The position numbers were made by a program, and so were the translations under genes. Source: Rhodanobacter sp. (lineage in GTDB: Bacteria > Pseudomonadota > Gammaproteobacteria > Xanthomonadales > Rhodanobacteraceae). Taken from it: a stretch of 64,000 nt of DNA. Location: positions 1 through 64,000 of the forward strand of contig SCSE01000079.1 in the NCBI GenBank assembly GCA_004298015.1, given 5' to 3'. Below are positions 33,850-41,790 of the stretch, in pieces. The notes below the pieces were generated by a model. The model worked only from the letters and a program-made list of their open reading frames with translations, was not told the DNA's origin and made no database searches. The number at the start of each line of letters is the position of its first letter. Position 1 is the first letter of the stretch.

Positions 33850-34587
33850 TTAGTGGACCAAATGTTCAAGTGCTGTGAGCTGCTGTTCGACCGAAATGCG
33901 GCATTGGCTGATGACATGCATGCGTCGATCCTCAAGCAATCCCGGACGATGCCCCCCCGCCAGCCGGGCCTCCATGCGACAGTCGCGATGCCCGATCAAC
34001 TCCGCTATCTGGGGCGCAAATACACCCAGTTGCGCGCGCAACCAGCGCTCTACAGGTGGGTCGTCAGTACACCCTGCATTGGCCATCTCCTCGCAGATTG
34101 GAATCAATTCGGCGCCCGGCCACCAAGTTTCATCGGTAACCCAGCGGTTGGTGGTGAATAGCCGTTGTGGCATGCCACGGGCATCGACGCCGATGGCGAC
34201 CAGATGGGTGTAGCGTGGTTCGCCCCCCGCGTCGTTGCCGAGCTGGGCGAACAAGTGAAAGTGCCCGTGCTCCACCGCCGGCGCGCCAGGCGTGTCATGT
34301 GAATGGTAGTAATAATGCAAGTCGCCACGCGTACCGTTGAGTGCGGTCGCATCCTCAGCTTGGTAGGCATGCCAGGCGCGTGGCGCGCGATCACGACCGA
34401 CGACGGCCGCCAGCGGGGAATCACCCGCATCGAGGAACTCGCACAGGCACTCGACCAGTGCACTGGCGGCAGCCCGCGTACGGGTAAGTTTTGACCTGTC
34501 GAGCTGCCGAAGGCATGCAGCTATTCGCACCGGCGGAAAACGCAGGCGCGAATTATCGAAGGGAGTGTGCAGAGGCTGTGCCGACAC
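33850..34587 (-). CDS. Protein of unknown function in the sox operon (perhaps DUF6969)
   Basis: A soluble protein of 245 aa without signal peptide. It is rich in His and Trp in the middle (DLHYYYHSHDTPG, HGHFHLFAQLG), which suggests a metal-binding or cupin-like region, and has GHRDCRMEARLAGG in the C-terminal part. I associate this pattern with a domain of unknown function, possibly DUF6969, but the label needs a profile search. The start is a GTG with a weak ribosome site, 11 bp after the NPCAP-repeat gene. Its fixed place between that gene and the rhodanese gene argues for a role in sulfur metabolism. Confidence 0.6.
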   Translation of the reverse strand: MSAQPLHTPFDNSRLRFPPVRIAACLRQLDRSKLTRTRAAASALVECLCEFLDAGDSPLAAVVGRDRAPRAWHAYQAEDATALNGTRGDLHYYYHSHDTPGAPAVEHGHFHLFAQLGNDAGGEPRYTHLVAIGVDARGMPQRLFTTNRWVTDETWWPGAELIPICEEMANAGCTDDPPVERWLRAQLGVFAPQIAELIGHRDCRMEARLAGGHRPGLLEDRRMHVISQCRISVEQQLTALEHLVH

Positions 34588-34598
34588 GCTTCACTATC

Positions 34599-34907
34599 TC
34601 AGGAGCACTTGCGAGCCGGAGCGCAGGGGTTCTTCGGGCCGCGGCAATTCTTGTCCGCCTTCTTCGGTTTTGCCGCCTGTCTGGGCGCGCAAGGGTTGCT
34701 TGGGCGGGCTTTTTTCGGTGCGCAGGGGTTGTTGGACTTGGTCGCCGGCCTGGAAGGCGCGCAGGGATTGCTCTGGGCGTGCGCGATGGTAACGCCACTG
34801 AGCGGTGCCAGCGCGGCCGGCAGCGGTGCCATTGCCGCCAGCGCCAGGGTCACCGCCGACAGCTTGGCGGCCAGCGGTGCAGCACGTTTTTTACCGATAC
34901 GGTTCAT
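34599..34907 (-). CDS. Secreted NPCAP-repeat, cysteine-containing small protein
   Basis: A 102-aa preprotein. After a long N-terminal signal (ending IAHAQ) the mature part is only about 57 residues and consists almost entirely of Lys/Ala/Pro/Asn with the pentapeptide NPCAP four times plus NCRG and KCS, giving six cysteines and no acidic surface. I know no described family with this pattern. It is read within the sox transcription unit, directly after the YedE half-transporters. The repeated exposed cysteines could bind metal or carry sulfane sulfur (persulfide). The function is unknown. Confidence 0.7.
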   Translation of the reverse strand: MNRIGKKRAAPLAAKLSAVTLALAAMAPLPAALAPLSGVTIAHAQSNPCAPSRPATKSNNPCAPKKARPSNPCAPRQAAKPKKADKNCRGPKNPCAPARKCS

Positions 34908-34938
34908 GGTCGATCTCCTCGTGCATGTTGTCGTTGTG

Positions 34939-35517
34939 TCAATCGGCGCAGGTGATTGCTTCAGACGTGCCACTGCGCCGCGTCAGCCACCAGACCGAGA
35001 CCGCCACGCCGACCAGCAAAATCAGTACCGCCCACGGGGGGAGGCCCAGCAATTGGCCAAGGGTCTGCGCCTGCGGTCCCTCCGCAGCATTCATCAGGGG
35101 CGTGATCGGGGTGTAGATGCCGGCAAAGGCGACGACGCCGACAATCAAGCCGACGAAAAAGACCATGCCGTCGATGCGTCCGGCCGCGGCGCCGACCACG
35201 GATGTGCCGGGACAGTAGCCCCCGAGGCCCATGCCCACGCCGATCAGGGCGCCGCCGAGCAGGGTTGCCCACAGATACGTCGTAGGTATGAAAATGTCGG
35301 ACGTATGCATATAGCCGGCGAGTTCGAGTACATACAGACCACCGGCCGCAACCAGGATCGCAGTGAACATGACGTTGAAGACGGTCCAGTCCTGCAACCT
35401 CAGTTGCGCCGTGAGGCGGCAACCATTGCCAAGGCCTCCGCGCTGCAACACGTAGCCGAAGAGCACGCCGCACACCAGGCCGGAGACCGGGCCGGTCCAT
35501 TCGATCGGGAAGGTCAT
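34939..35517 (-). CDS. YeeE/YedE-family sulfur-compound transporter, second half
   Basis: An inner-membrane protein of 192 aa with about five helices. The conserved Cys motifs are GGLGNGCRLTAQL (near 28-40) and GGYCPGTS (near 97-104). In YeeE of other bacteria such cysteines line a thiosulfate channel. It is made as a separate polypeptide from its partner and overlaps it by 4 bp (ATGA), the common two-gene form of this family. The start at 35517 begins MTFPIEWTGPVSGL. It probably imports thiosulfate or another sulfane-sulfur species for the sox system or for assimilation. Confidence 0.85.
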   Translation of the reverse strand: MTFPIEWTGPVSGLVCGVLFGYVLQRGGLGNGCRLTAQLRLQDWTVFNVMFTAILVAAGGLYVLELAGYMHTSDIFIPTTYLWATLLGGALIGVGMGLGGYCPGTSVVGAAAGRIDGMVFFVGLIVGVVAFAGIYTPITPLMNAAEGPQAQTLGQLLGLPPWAVLILLVGVAVSVWWLTRRSGTSEAITCAD

Positions 35518-36026
35518 TTCCACATCCTCCGAGTCAGTAGCCCGGTGATCAGTCCGGCGCCAAAGAAACCGATCAGAAAGACAAAACCTGCCGTAGCAAG
35601 CGTGGCGGAGCCGGAAAGCCCGAGACCGCTGGTGCATCCTGCTGAAACGCGAGCGCCGAAGCCGGAGAGGACGCCCGCGATCAAGGCCAGCGACAGGCGC
35701 CCCATGTTCTTGATGCGTGGTGGTCCTTCGACGCGAACGCGCAGGTGACCAGACCACCAGGCAGCGGCCAGTGCACCCAGTGCCACCCCAAGAACCTCCC
35801 AGATGATCCAAGAGTCGAGTGGGTTGCGGCCATTTTCGACCATCCACCCCAGATAGCCGTTGGCTTGCGTTGCTGCCGGTGCTACGACGTTCGACGTAGC
35901 TGCGGCAATGGCGGTCGGCGCACCGGAGGCACCCAGTCCGTGTCCAGTCATCACAAAGGTCAACAGCAGTACCAGACCGAGCACAGCTCCAGCCAGGTGC
36001 GCATTCCAGATCGGGCGCTGCTTCAT
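35514..36026 (-). CDS. YeeE/YedE-family sulfur-compound transporter, first half
   Basis: A 170-aa inner-membrane protein with an N-terminal helix, a periplasmic loop (about 40-65), and three further helices. The conserved motif GFGARVSAGCTSGLGLSG (near 121-138) carries the channel cysteine. It pairs with the next gene, with a 4-bp ATGA overlap. It is the first gene of the predicted 14-gene operon. A promoter with an overlapping ATACC-N6-GGTAT element lies 50-100 bp upstream. The start at 36026 is supported by GGAG upstream. Confidence 0.85.
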   Translation of the reverse strand: MKQRPIWNAHLAGAVLGLVLLLTFVMTGHGLGASGAPTAIAAATSNVVAPAATQANGYLGWMVENGRNPLDSWIIWEVLGVALGALAAAWWSGHLRVRVEGPPRIKNMGRLSLALIAGVLSGFGARVSAGCTSGLGLSGSATLATAGFVFLIGFFGAGLITGLLTRRMWK

Positions 36027-36079
36027 GTGTGGAGACTCCCAGGCGACCGTCGACGGGTCGACGGTGGACGTGATTGAAC

Positions 36080-36095
36080 ATACCCCTATAGGTAT
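36080..36095. promoter_or_regulatory. Candidate CsoR-family operator of the sox operon
   Basis: ATACC-CCTATA-GGTAT, with the same half-sites and 6-nt spacing as the core of the palindrome at 24097-24112. It lies just downstream of the predicted -10 element, where a bound protein would block transcription. Confidence 0.6.
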
Positions 36096-36097
36096 AC

Positions 36098-36126
36098 GGT
36101 ATAGCGGCATTTTCGCCGCTTGTCAT
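36098..36126 (-). promoter_or_regulatory. Predicted promoter of the yedE-sox operon
   Basis: On the minus strand ATGACA (36121-36126) is followed after 17 nt by TATACC (36098-36103). The match is moderate (5/6 and 4/6), but its place before the first gene and next to the operator supports it. Confidence 0.5.
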
Positions 36127-36704
36127 GCTGCGGCGCGCCAAGCGCGGCGCAGCATGGGGTTGAGAAACCAAGGTGCCTATCTTGTCGGCGCGTACTTTTA
36201 GGTGAGGCTGGAGGACTGCGTCCGTCTCCGGCCGTGCTGTTCGCCGGAGCCGCTGGTGCCAGCTGGTTATCGGGAAAGTGCTGTTCGGGGTTTGATACCC
36301 GGGATGACGGCCTGCTTGGTGAACAGGCGGGCCAAGGTCATGCGATCTGGAGTGCAACCACGATGCGTTGTTGCCGATGCGATTCGCGTAATCGTTCCAT
36401 GTCGTCCAATACGCAGGGTCGTGCTTCCAGACTTGGTGGACTGTGGCCATGAGGGATGCGAGCGCCCGAACCTCATTCTTTCGCCGCGGTGTTGTTGCCG
36501 AGGGCGGATTTCTCACTTCTATCGCATGGGCTGCCGTAGCTCAGGGCTGCGGGTGACGTACGGGACCAGCCAAGGGTGTCGGAGGTGGCGGCGAGAGCGG
36601 GCGGCCGCCTGAATGCAGTGGGGCAATTTCACCCGCGCACAAAGTTCCATCGCGCCCAAGGCAAGCCGCCGGCAGGTCGGTTTAGGCGGTTTGCCCAAGA
36701 CGGT

Positions 36705-36871
36705 CTAGGAGCGTGGGCCGTAGAAATCTTCGGGCTGCGATTGTGCTCTCATCCATAGGCTGAGTCTCTCGTCAGGCTTGCATAGAACCACTATGCGCTC
36801 CTTTCGATAGACCCAGCCTATGGCGATAGCGCAATCTTGCTATCCAAAAGTTCTACGGCCCAAGCTCCTAG
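36705..36871. repeat. Long imperfect palindromic element (167 bp)
   Basis: The outer arms CTAGGAGCGTGGGCCGTAGAA and its complement match at 20 of 21 positions. Inside, GATTGTGCT and CCATAGGCTGAGTCT again face near-exact complements, and the centre has GCATAG-AACCA-CTATGC. The whole unit can fold as one long hairpin. It differs from the REP at 19.9 kb apart from the outer TAGGAGC. It may be a MITE-like or REP-related mobile palindrome. Confidence 0.7.
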
Positions 36872-36930
36872 GTGCCGGATATGGACGCAGCGACCGCAGC
36901 GTGGCCGTAGGCACTGGGCCGGCTCGACCA

Positions 36931-36957
36931 TTAGAAAAGGGCGCATTGCTGCGCCCT
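36931..36957 (-). terminator. Rho-independent terminator of ahcY
   Basis: On the minus strand AGGGCGCA-GCAA-TGCGCCCT runs into TTTTCTAA. It lies about 90 bp after the ahcY stop codon. Confidence 0.85.
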
Positions 36958-37045
36958 GGATAGCTGCCTTGAACCGTGGCCAACCCTCGCCCTCTTTGGG
37001 AGAGGACGAGCGCAGGAAACACGGCCATTTCCCTGAAGCTGCCAA

Positions 37046-38488
37046 TCAGTAACGGTAGTGCTCCGGCTTGTATGGACCTTCCACCGGGACGCCAAGATAG
37101 GCGGCCTGCTCGCCGCTGAGGGTGGTCAGCTTCACACCGATCTTCTCCAGATGCAGGCGTGCGACTTCCTCGTCGAGTTTCTTCGGCAGGATGTAGACCT
37201 TGTTCTCGTACTGGTCCTTGTTCGCCCATAGCTCGATCTGCGCCAGGGTCTGGTTGGCGAACGAGTTGGACATCACGAAGCTGGGGTGGCCGGTGGCGCA
37301 ACCGAGGTTGACCAGGCGTCCTTCGGCCAGCAGGAACATGGCATGGCCGTCTGGGAACACGTATTTGTCCACCTGCGGCTTGATGTTGATTTTCTCCACA
37401 CCGGCCATGGTGTTCAGCGCATCGACCTGGATCTCGTTGTCGAAGTGACCGATGTTGCAGACGATGGCCTGGTCCTTCATCGCCTTCAGATGCTCCAGCG
37501 TCAGCACATCCTTGTTGCCGGTGGTAGTGACGTAGATGTCACCGCGACCCAGGGTGCTTTCGACGGTGTTGACTTCGAAGCCTTCCATCGCCGCCTGCAG
37601 CGCATTGATCGGGTCGATTTCGGTGACTACCACGCGCGATCCATAGGCGCGCAGGCTGTGGGCGCAGCCCTTGCCGACGTCACCGTAACCGCAGACCACG
37701 GCGACCTTGCCGGCCAGCATCACGTCCATCGCTCGCTTCAGGCCATCGGCCAGCGACTCGCGGCAGCCGTACAGGTTGTCGAACTTGCTCTTGGTGACCG
37801 AATCGTTGACGTTGATCGCGGGAACCAGCAGCTTGCCGGTTTCCGCCAGCTGGTACAGGCGATGCACGCCGGTGGTGGTCTCCTCGGAGACACCCTTCCA
37901 GTCCTTGACCACGGTATGCCAGAAGCCTGGACGCTCTTTGTGCACGCGCTTGAGCAGGTTCTTGATCACCTGCTCCTCGTGCGAGGACGCCTTCTGGTTG
38001 ACCCAGTCCGAACCGTTTTCCAGCTCGTAACCGTTGTGGATCAACAAGGTGACGTCGCCCCCGTCGTCGACCACCATCTGCGGGCCGAGGAAGCCGCCCT
38101 TGCCGTCGGGGAAGCTCAGCGCCTGCAGCGTGCAGTCCCAGTATTCCTCCAGCGTCTCACCCTTCCAGGCAAATACCGGGGTGCCGGTGACGGCGATCGC
38201 GGCGGCGGCATGATCCTGCGTGGAGAAGATGTTGCACGAGGCCCAGCGCACGTCGGCACCGATGTCCTTCAGCGTCTCGATCAGCACGGCGGTCTGGATC
38301 GTCATGTGCAGCGAGCCGGTCACGCGCACACCCTTCAGCGGCTGCGTGGCGGCGTACTTGCGCCGGATCGACATCAGGCCCGGCATTTCCGGCTCGGCGA
38401 TATCCAGCTCTTTACGGCCCCAGTCGGCAAGCGACAAGTCGGCGACCTTGTAATCGTGGGTAACAGTTTCTTTGCTGACAGCGTTCAT
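37046..38488 (-). CDS. ahcY: S-adenosylhomocysteine hydrolase
   Basis: This NAD-dependent enzyme splits S-adenosylhomocysteine into adenosine and homocysteine and so keeps SAM-dependent methylation running. The 480-aa product has the usual landmarks: [16 protein letters not shown] (near 58), the NAD-binding [17 protein letters not shown] (near 268), HFDNEIQ and the end [10 protein letters not shown]. The 5' leader contains an S-adenosylhomocysteine riboswitch, so expression should rise when SAH accumulates. The gene stands alone, without metF next to it, and ends at a strong terminator. Confidence 0.97.
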   Translation of the reverse strand: MNAVSKETVTHDYKVADLSLADWGRKELDIAEPEMPGLMSIRRKYAATQPLKGVRVTGSLHMTIQTAVLIETLKDIGADVRWASCNIFSTQDHAAAAIAVTGTPVFAWKGETLEEYWDCTLQALSFPDGKGGFLGPQMVVDDGGDVTLLIHNGYELENGSDWVNQKASSHEEQVIKNLLKRVHKERPGFWHTVVKDWKGVSEETTTGVHRLYQLAETGKLLVPAINVNDSVTKSKFDNLYGCRESLADGLKRAMDVMLAGKVAVVCGYGDVGKGCAHSLRAYGSRVVVTEIDPINALQAAMEGFEVNTVESTLGRGDIYVTTTGNKDVLTLEHLKAMKDQAIVCNIGHFDNEIQVDALNTMAGVEKINIKPQVDKYVFPDGHAMFLLAEGRLVNLGCATGHPSFVMSNSFANQTLAQIELWANKDQYENKVYILPKKLDEEVARLHLEKIGVKLTTLSGEQAAYLGVPVEGPYKPEHYRY

Positions 38489-38600
38489 GCGTATCTCCGG
38501 TTAGTGCGAGGGCCTTTCGAGAAGTCCGGCCTATGGAAGGCGGGGTGTTGTTCGAAGTGACTCGCGTACAGACAACCGGGCGCCGTTGTGGGACGTGCGC

Positions 38601-38697
38601 GCCGAGCCTGGCCGTTTGAGTGAAGGTCGACGCAGCTCCAGGCTGGCGGCTGGTGCGGATAGTTCCGCGTTCACGAACGGTCGCAGCGCCCCTCGGC
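38601..38697 (-). ncRNA. SAH riboswitch (ahcY leader)
   Basis: Read on the minus strand, the segment begins CCGAGGGGCGCTGCGACCG and ends ACGGCCAGGCTCGGC. These two blocks, pairing CCGAG with CTCGG, are the conserved features of the SAH riboswitch family. The middle contains variable stems (GTTCGTGAAC and the CCAGC/GCTGG region). It lies 113 bp before the ahcY ATG. SAH binding activates expression in known examples. Confidence 0.85.
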
Positions 38698-38801
38698 GGG
38701 CAGTACAAGACGCTTATTGTAGCGTCAGATTCCCATGGCCGCGACGAGCTGTATATTGTCGGGTTCAGCTGACCTGAATTCCCTCACCCTGGAGCCCCTG
38801 T

Positions 38802-41552
38802 ATGGAAGCCAACCGCGAACCCGAGTTCTTGCCGCACGATGGGCCATTGCGCGAGGACGAGGGAAGACTCGGAACCATGGTCGGGAAAATGCTTGCCGAG
38901 CAGGGCGGGCGCGGGTTTTTCGAGCGCGTCGAGCAAGTGCGCACTGCCGCGATCCGGCGTCGACGTGAAGGCGAGTCGGTGACCGATCTGGCCGACTCGC
39001 TGGCGGGTCTCGATGCGGCGCATGCCGAGGCCATGGCGCGTGCCTTTGCCACCTATTTTCAGGCCGTGAATACTGCCGAACGCGTACACCGCATTCGTCG
39101 TCGTCGGGACTACCAGCGAGCTGGCGGCAAGCCGCAGCCGGAGTCGTTGCTGGATGTGCTCGGTCAGCTCAAGACGCAGGGTGTTGGCGCAGATGAACTG
39201 ATCGGCTGGCTCGACAAGCTGTGGATCGAGCCGGTGTTTACCGCGCATCCTACCGAGGCGGTGCGCCGCTCGTTGCTGGAGAAAGAGCAGGCCATCGTGC
39301 GATCGCTGGTGGACAACTTCGATTCGCAGCGCACCCCGCAGGAGCGCAAGGAGGATGACGATCGCATCTTCATGGCGCTGTCATCGGGTTGGCAGACCGC
39401 CGAGGCCTCGCCGGTGCGACCGACCGTGCAGGATGAGCACCACCACGTCGGCTTCTATCTGGCGAACCCGCTCTACCGCATCGTGCCGGCGTTGTACGAA
39501 TCGATGGCCGAGGCGCTGCAGACGGTTTACGGCGTGTCCGTTGCGTTGCCGAAGCTGCTCGGCTTCGCTACCTGGGTCGGTGGCGACATGGACGGCAACC
39601 CGAACGTCGGTGCGGACACGATCGCCGCCAGCCTGGCCAGTCAGCGCGCCCATGTGATCGAACACTATCTGGATGACGTGGCTGTGCTGGCGCGACTGCT
39701 AAGCCAGACCGAAAATCGCGTCGCGGTGGCGTCGCCACTGCTGCAGCGTCTGGCCGAGTACCGTGAGCGCTTTCCGCTGGCCGCCGGCAAAATCCGTCCG
39801 CGCCATGCCGACATGCCTTACCGCAGCTTGCTGACCTTGATCGGCGCGCGTCTGGAGGCGAGCCTGGACGACGCCCATGTGGAAGGCTATACCTCGGTCG
39901 ACGAACTGGTGGACGACTTGCAACTGATCGCGGACAGCCTGATCGGTCACCATGGTCTCCACGCCGGCGCCTATGCAGTGCAGCGTCTGATACGTCGGGT
40001 GACTACATTTGGCCTGCATCTGGCAAGGCTGGACGTGCGCCAGGATTCGCGTGTGCACGACGACGCACTGGCCGCCTTGCAGAGCGACCAGGATTGGCAT
40101 GAACGTGTGCCCGAGCAGCGCGCGCAACAGCTGGCCTCGTATGCCAGCGGCAGCCAGACATTCGAGGTCAGCGACGACGAGAACGCGGCCACCATGCGCG
40201 CGGTGTTCAGCCAGCTGCGTGATGCGCGCGCACGCTACGGCGCGGGAGCGATCGGCTTGTACATCATCAGCATGGCGCGCAGCGCCGCCGATGTGCTGGC
40301 GGTGCTGGCACTGGCGCGCTACGGCGAGTTGCTCGAATCGCTTCCTCCCACCGCCGGGGAGAAGGTGGCAAGTCATCCTGCGTTGCAGCAGGTGCCGCTG
40401 GACATTGCGCCGCTGTTCGAAACTGTCGATGACCTCAAGAACGCGCCGGCTACCTTGCGCGCCCTGCTGGCCGACCCGGTATATCGCCAGCACCTGGCCT
40501 CGCGGGGCGATCAACAATGGGTCATGCTGGGCTATTCCGACAGCGGCAAGGACGGCGGCACGCTGGCCTCGCGTTGGGGTCTGCAGCGGGCCCAGGTCGA
40601 GTTGCTCGAAGTGGCGCGCGAGGCCAGCATCAAGCTGGCGTTCTTCCATGGTCGCGGCGGGTCGGCCAGTCGTGGCGGCGCGCGCATCGCACCGGCACTG
40701 ATGTCCTCGCCCCGCGGCTCGGTCGCCGGGGTCATGCGGGTGACCGAGCAGGGCGAGGTGATCCACCGCAAATACGGCATTCGCACGCTGGCCCTGCGCA
40801 ATCTGGAGCAGACGGTGGGCGCCGTGTTGCGAGCCTCGATGCGTCCACGTGAGGTCGAGCCGCGCGAGGAGCGCTGGCGCGAGCAGATGGGCCAGCTGTC
40901 GGCGAGCAGTCGGCGCACCTACCGTGGGTTTGTCGATCACCCCCATTTTGTCGATTATTTCCGCACCGCCACGCCGATCGACGTGATCGAACGCATGACG
41001 CTCGGCTCGCGACCCTCCAGTCGGCGCAGCATGCGCGGGGTCCAGGACCTGCGGGCGATTCCGTGGGTGTTCGCCTGGACCCAGTGTCGCTCGATCCTGC
41101 CGGGCTGGTACGGACTGGGCAGTGCGCTGGAACACGGGGTGCAGACGTTCGGCGAAGCGGCGATGAAGGAAATGGCCAATGACTGGTCGTTCTTCAGCAA
41201 CATGCTCGACGACGTCGAGATGGTGCTGGCCAAGTGCGACCTGGACATTGCCGAGGCATTCTCGATGCTGTCCGGTCCGCTGCACGACGAGATGTTCGGC
41301 CTGGTGCGCGATGAATTCGCCCGCACCCGGCACTGGCTGCTGCGGCTGAAGGGCCACCAGGCGCTGTTGCAGGATGCGCCGCGGCTGGCAGCGTCGATCC
41401 GCCTGCGCAACCCCTACATCGATCCGATGAGCCTGCTGCAAGTCGACCTGCTGCAACGCTGGCGGGCCGGCGATCGCGCCGACGATGACTTGCTGCAGGC
41501 ACTCGTCGCCTGCGTCAACGGTGTCTCGCAGGGGCTGCAGAACACCGGCTGA
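38802..41552 (+). CDS. ppc: Phosphoenolpyruvate carboxylase
   Basis: This enzyme makes oxaloacetate from PEP and bicarbonate to refill the TCA cycle. It is 916 aa, a normal bacterial size. The catalytic segments are all present: [13 protein letters not shown] (His near 148), [10 protein letters not shown] (near 577), [13 protein letters not shown] (near 615) and the typical C-terminal QNTG. The gene diverges from ahcY, whose riboswitch leader lies in the shared 313-bp intergenic region. It converges on the ABC-F gene. Confidence 0.97.
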   Translation: MEANREPEFLPHDGPLREDEGRLGTMVGKMLAEQGGRGFFERVEQVRTAAIRRRREGESVTDLADSLAGLDAAHAEAMARAFATYFQAVNTAERVHRIRRRRDYQRAGGKPQPESLLDVLGQLKTQGVGADELIGWLDKLWIEPVFTAHPTEAVRRSLLEKEQAIVRSLVDNFDSQRTPQERKEDDDRIFMALSSGWQTAEASPVRPTVQDEHHHVGFYLANPLYRIVPALYESMAEALQTVYGVSVALPKLLGFATWVGGDMDGNPNVGADTIAASLASQRAHVIEHYLDDVAVLARLLSQTENRVAVASPLLQRLAEYRERFPLAAGKIRPRHADMPYRSLLTLIGARLEASLDDAHVEGYTSVDELVDDLQLIADSLIGHHGLHAGAYAVQRLIRRVTTFGLHLARLDVRQDSRVHDDALAALQSDQDWHERVPEQRAQQLASYASGSQTFEVSDDENAATMRAVFSQLRDARARYGAGAIGLYIISMARSAADVLAVLALARYGELLESLPPTAGEKVASHPALQQVPLDIAPLFETVDDLKNAPATLRALLADPVYRQHLASRGDQQWVMLGYSDSGKDGGTLASRWGLQRAQVELLEVAREASIKLAFFHGRGGSASRGGARIAPALMSSPRGSVAGVMRVTEQGEVIHRKYGIRTLALRNLEQTVGAVLRASMRPREVEPREERWREQMGQLSASSRRTYRGFVDHPHFVDYFRTATPIDVIERMTLGSRPSSRRSMRGVQDLRAIPWVFAWTQCRSILPGWYGLGSALEHGVQTFGEAAMKEMANDWSFFSNMLDDVEMVLAKCDLDIAEAFSMLSGPLHDEMFGLVRDEFARTRHWLLRLKGHQALLQDAPRLAASIRLRNPYIDPMSLLQVDLLQRWRAGDRADDDLLQALVACVNGVSQGLQNTG

Positions 41553-41713
41553 GCGGCATAGCCGGCGATTTTCCTGCCAGGACAGTTGTTTGCGAAATGC
41601 GGCAGGATCAGCGCGAACGGCAGCGCCGGTCCTGCGGGTTTGAGGTCATCGGCCCCCTATCTGGCCAGTGATCACACGCGGGACTTCAGCCGAGATTCCC
41701 ACAGGCGCGCAGC

Positions 41714-41780
41714 GGCGGACGATGTCCGCCCCACAGATCTGTGCGGCGCTCCACGGGGCGTAGGGCGGACGCCGTCCGCC
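41714..41780. repeat. Pair of short palindromes in REP-like arrangement
   Basis: GGCGGAC-GAT-GTCCGCC (41714-41730) and GGCGGAC-GCC-GTCCGCC (41764-41780) lie 33 bp apart between the convergent ppc and ABC-F genes. CGCCCC and GGGGCG between them can also pair. This is a BIME-like unit; it may act as a terminator for both genes. Confidence 0.55.
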
Positions 41781-41790
41781 GCCTGCTTCT

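Larger units (their letters stand above)
36127..37045. other. Gap between the sox operon and ahcY
   Basis: About 900 bp without a convincing gene; the listed ORFs here are short and lack ribosome sites. It contains a 167-bp palindromic element (36705-36871) and the ahcY terminator (36931-36957). The first 550 bp look like decayed coding sequence but could not be assigned. Confidence 0.5.

Noticed and set aside
34939-36516. A single 525-aa YedE-like protein
   Set aside because: The frame upstream of 35517 is not membrane-protein-like; the first half is encoded in another frame (35514-36026) with an ATGA overlap, so there are two separate genes.
37286-38560. 424-aa plus-strand ORF
   Set aside because: Antisense to ahcY.
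39699-41456. 585-aa minus-strand ORF
   Set aside because: Antisense shadow of ppc in GC-rich sequence.
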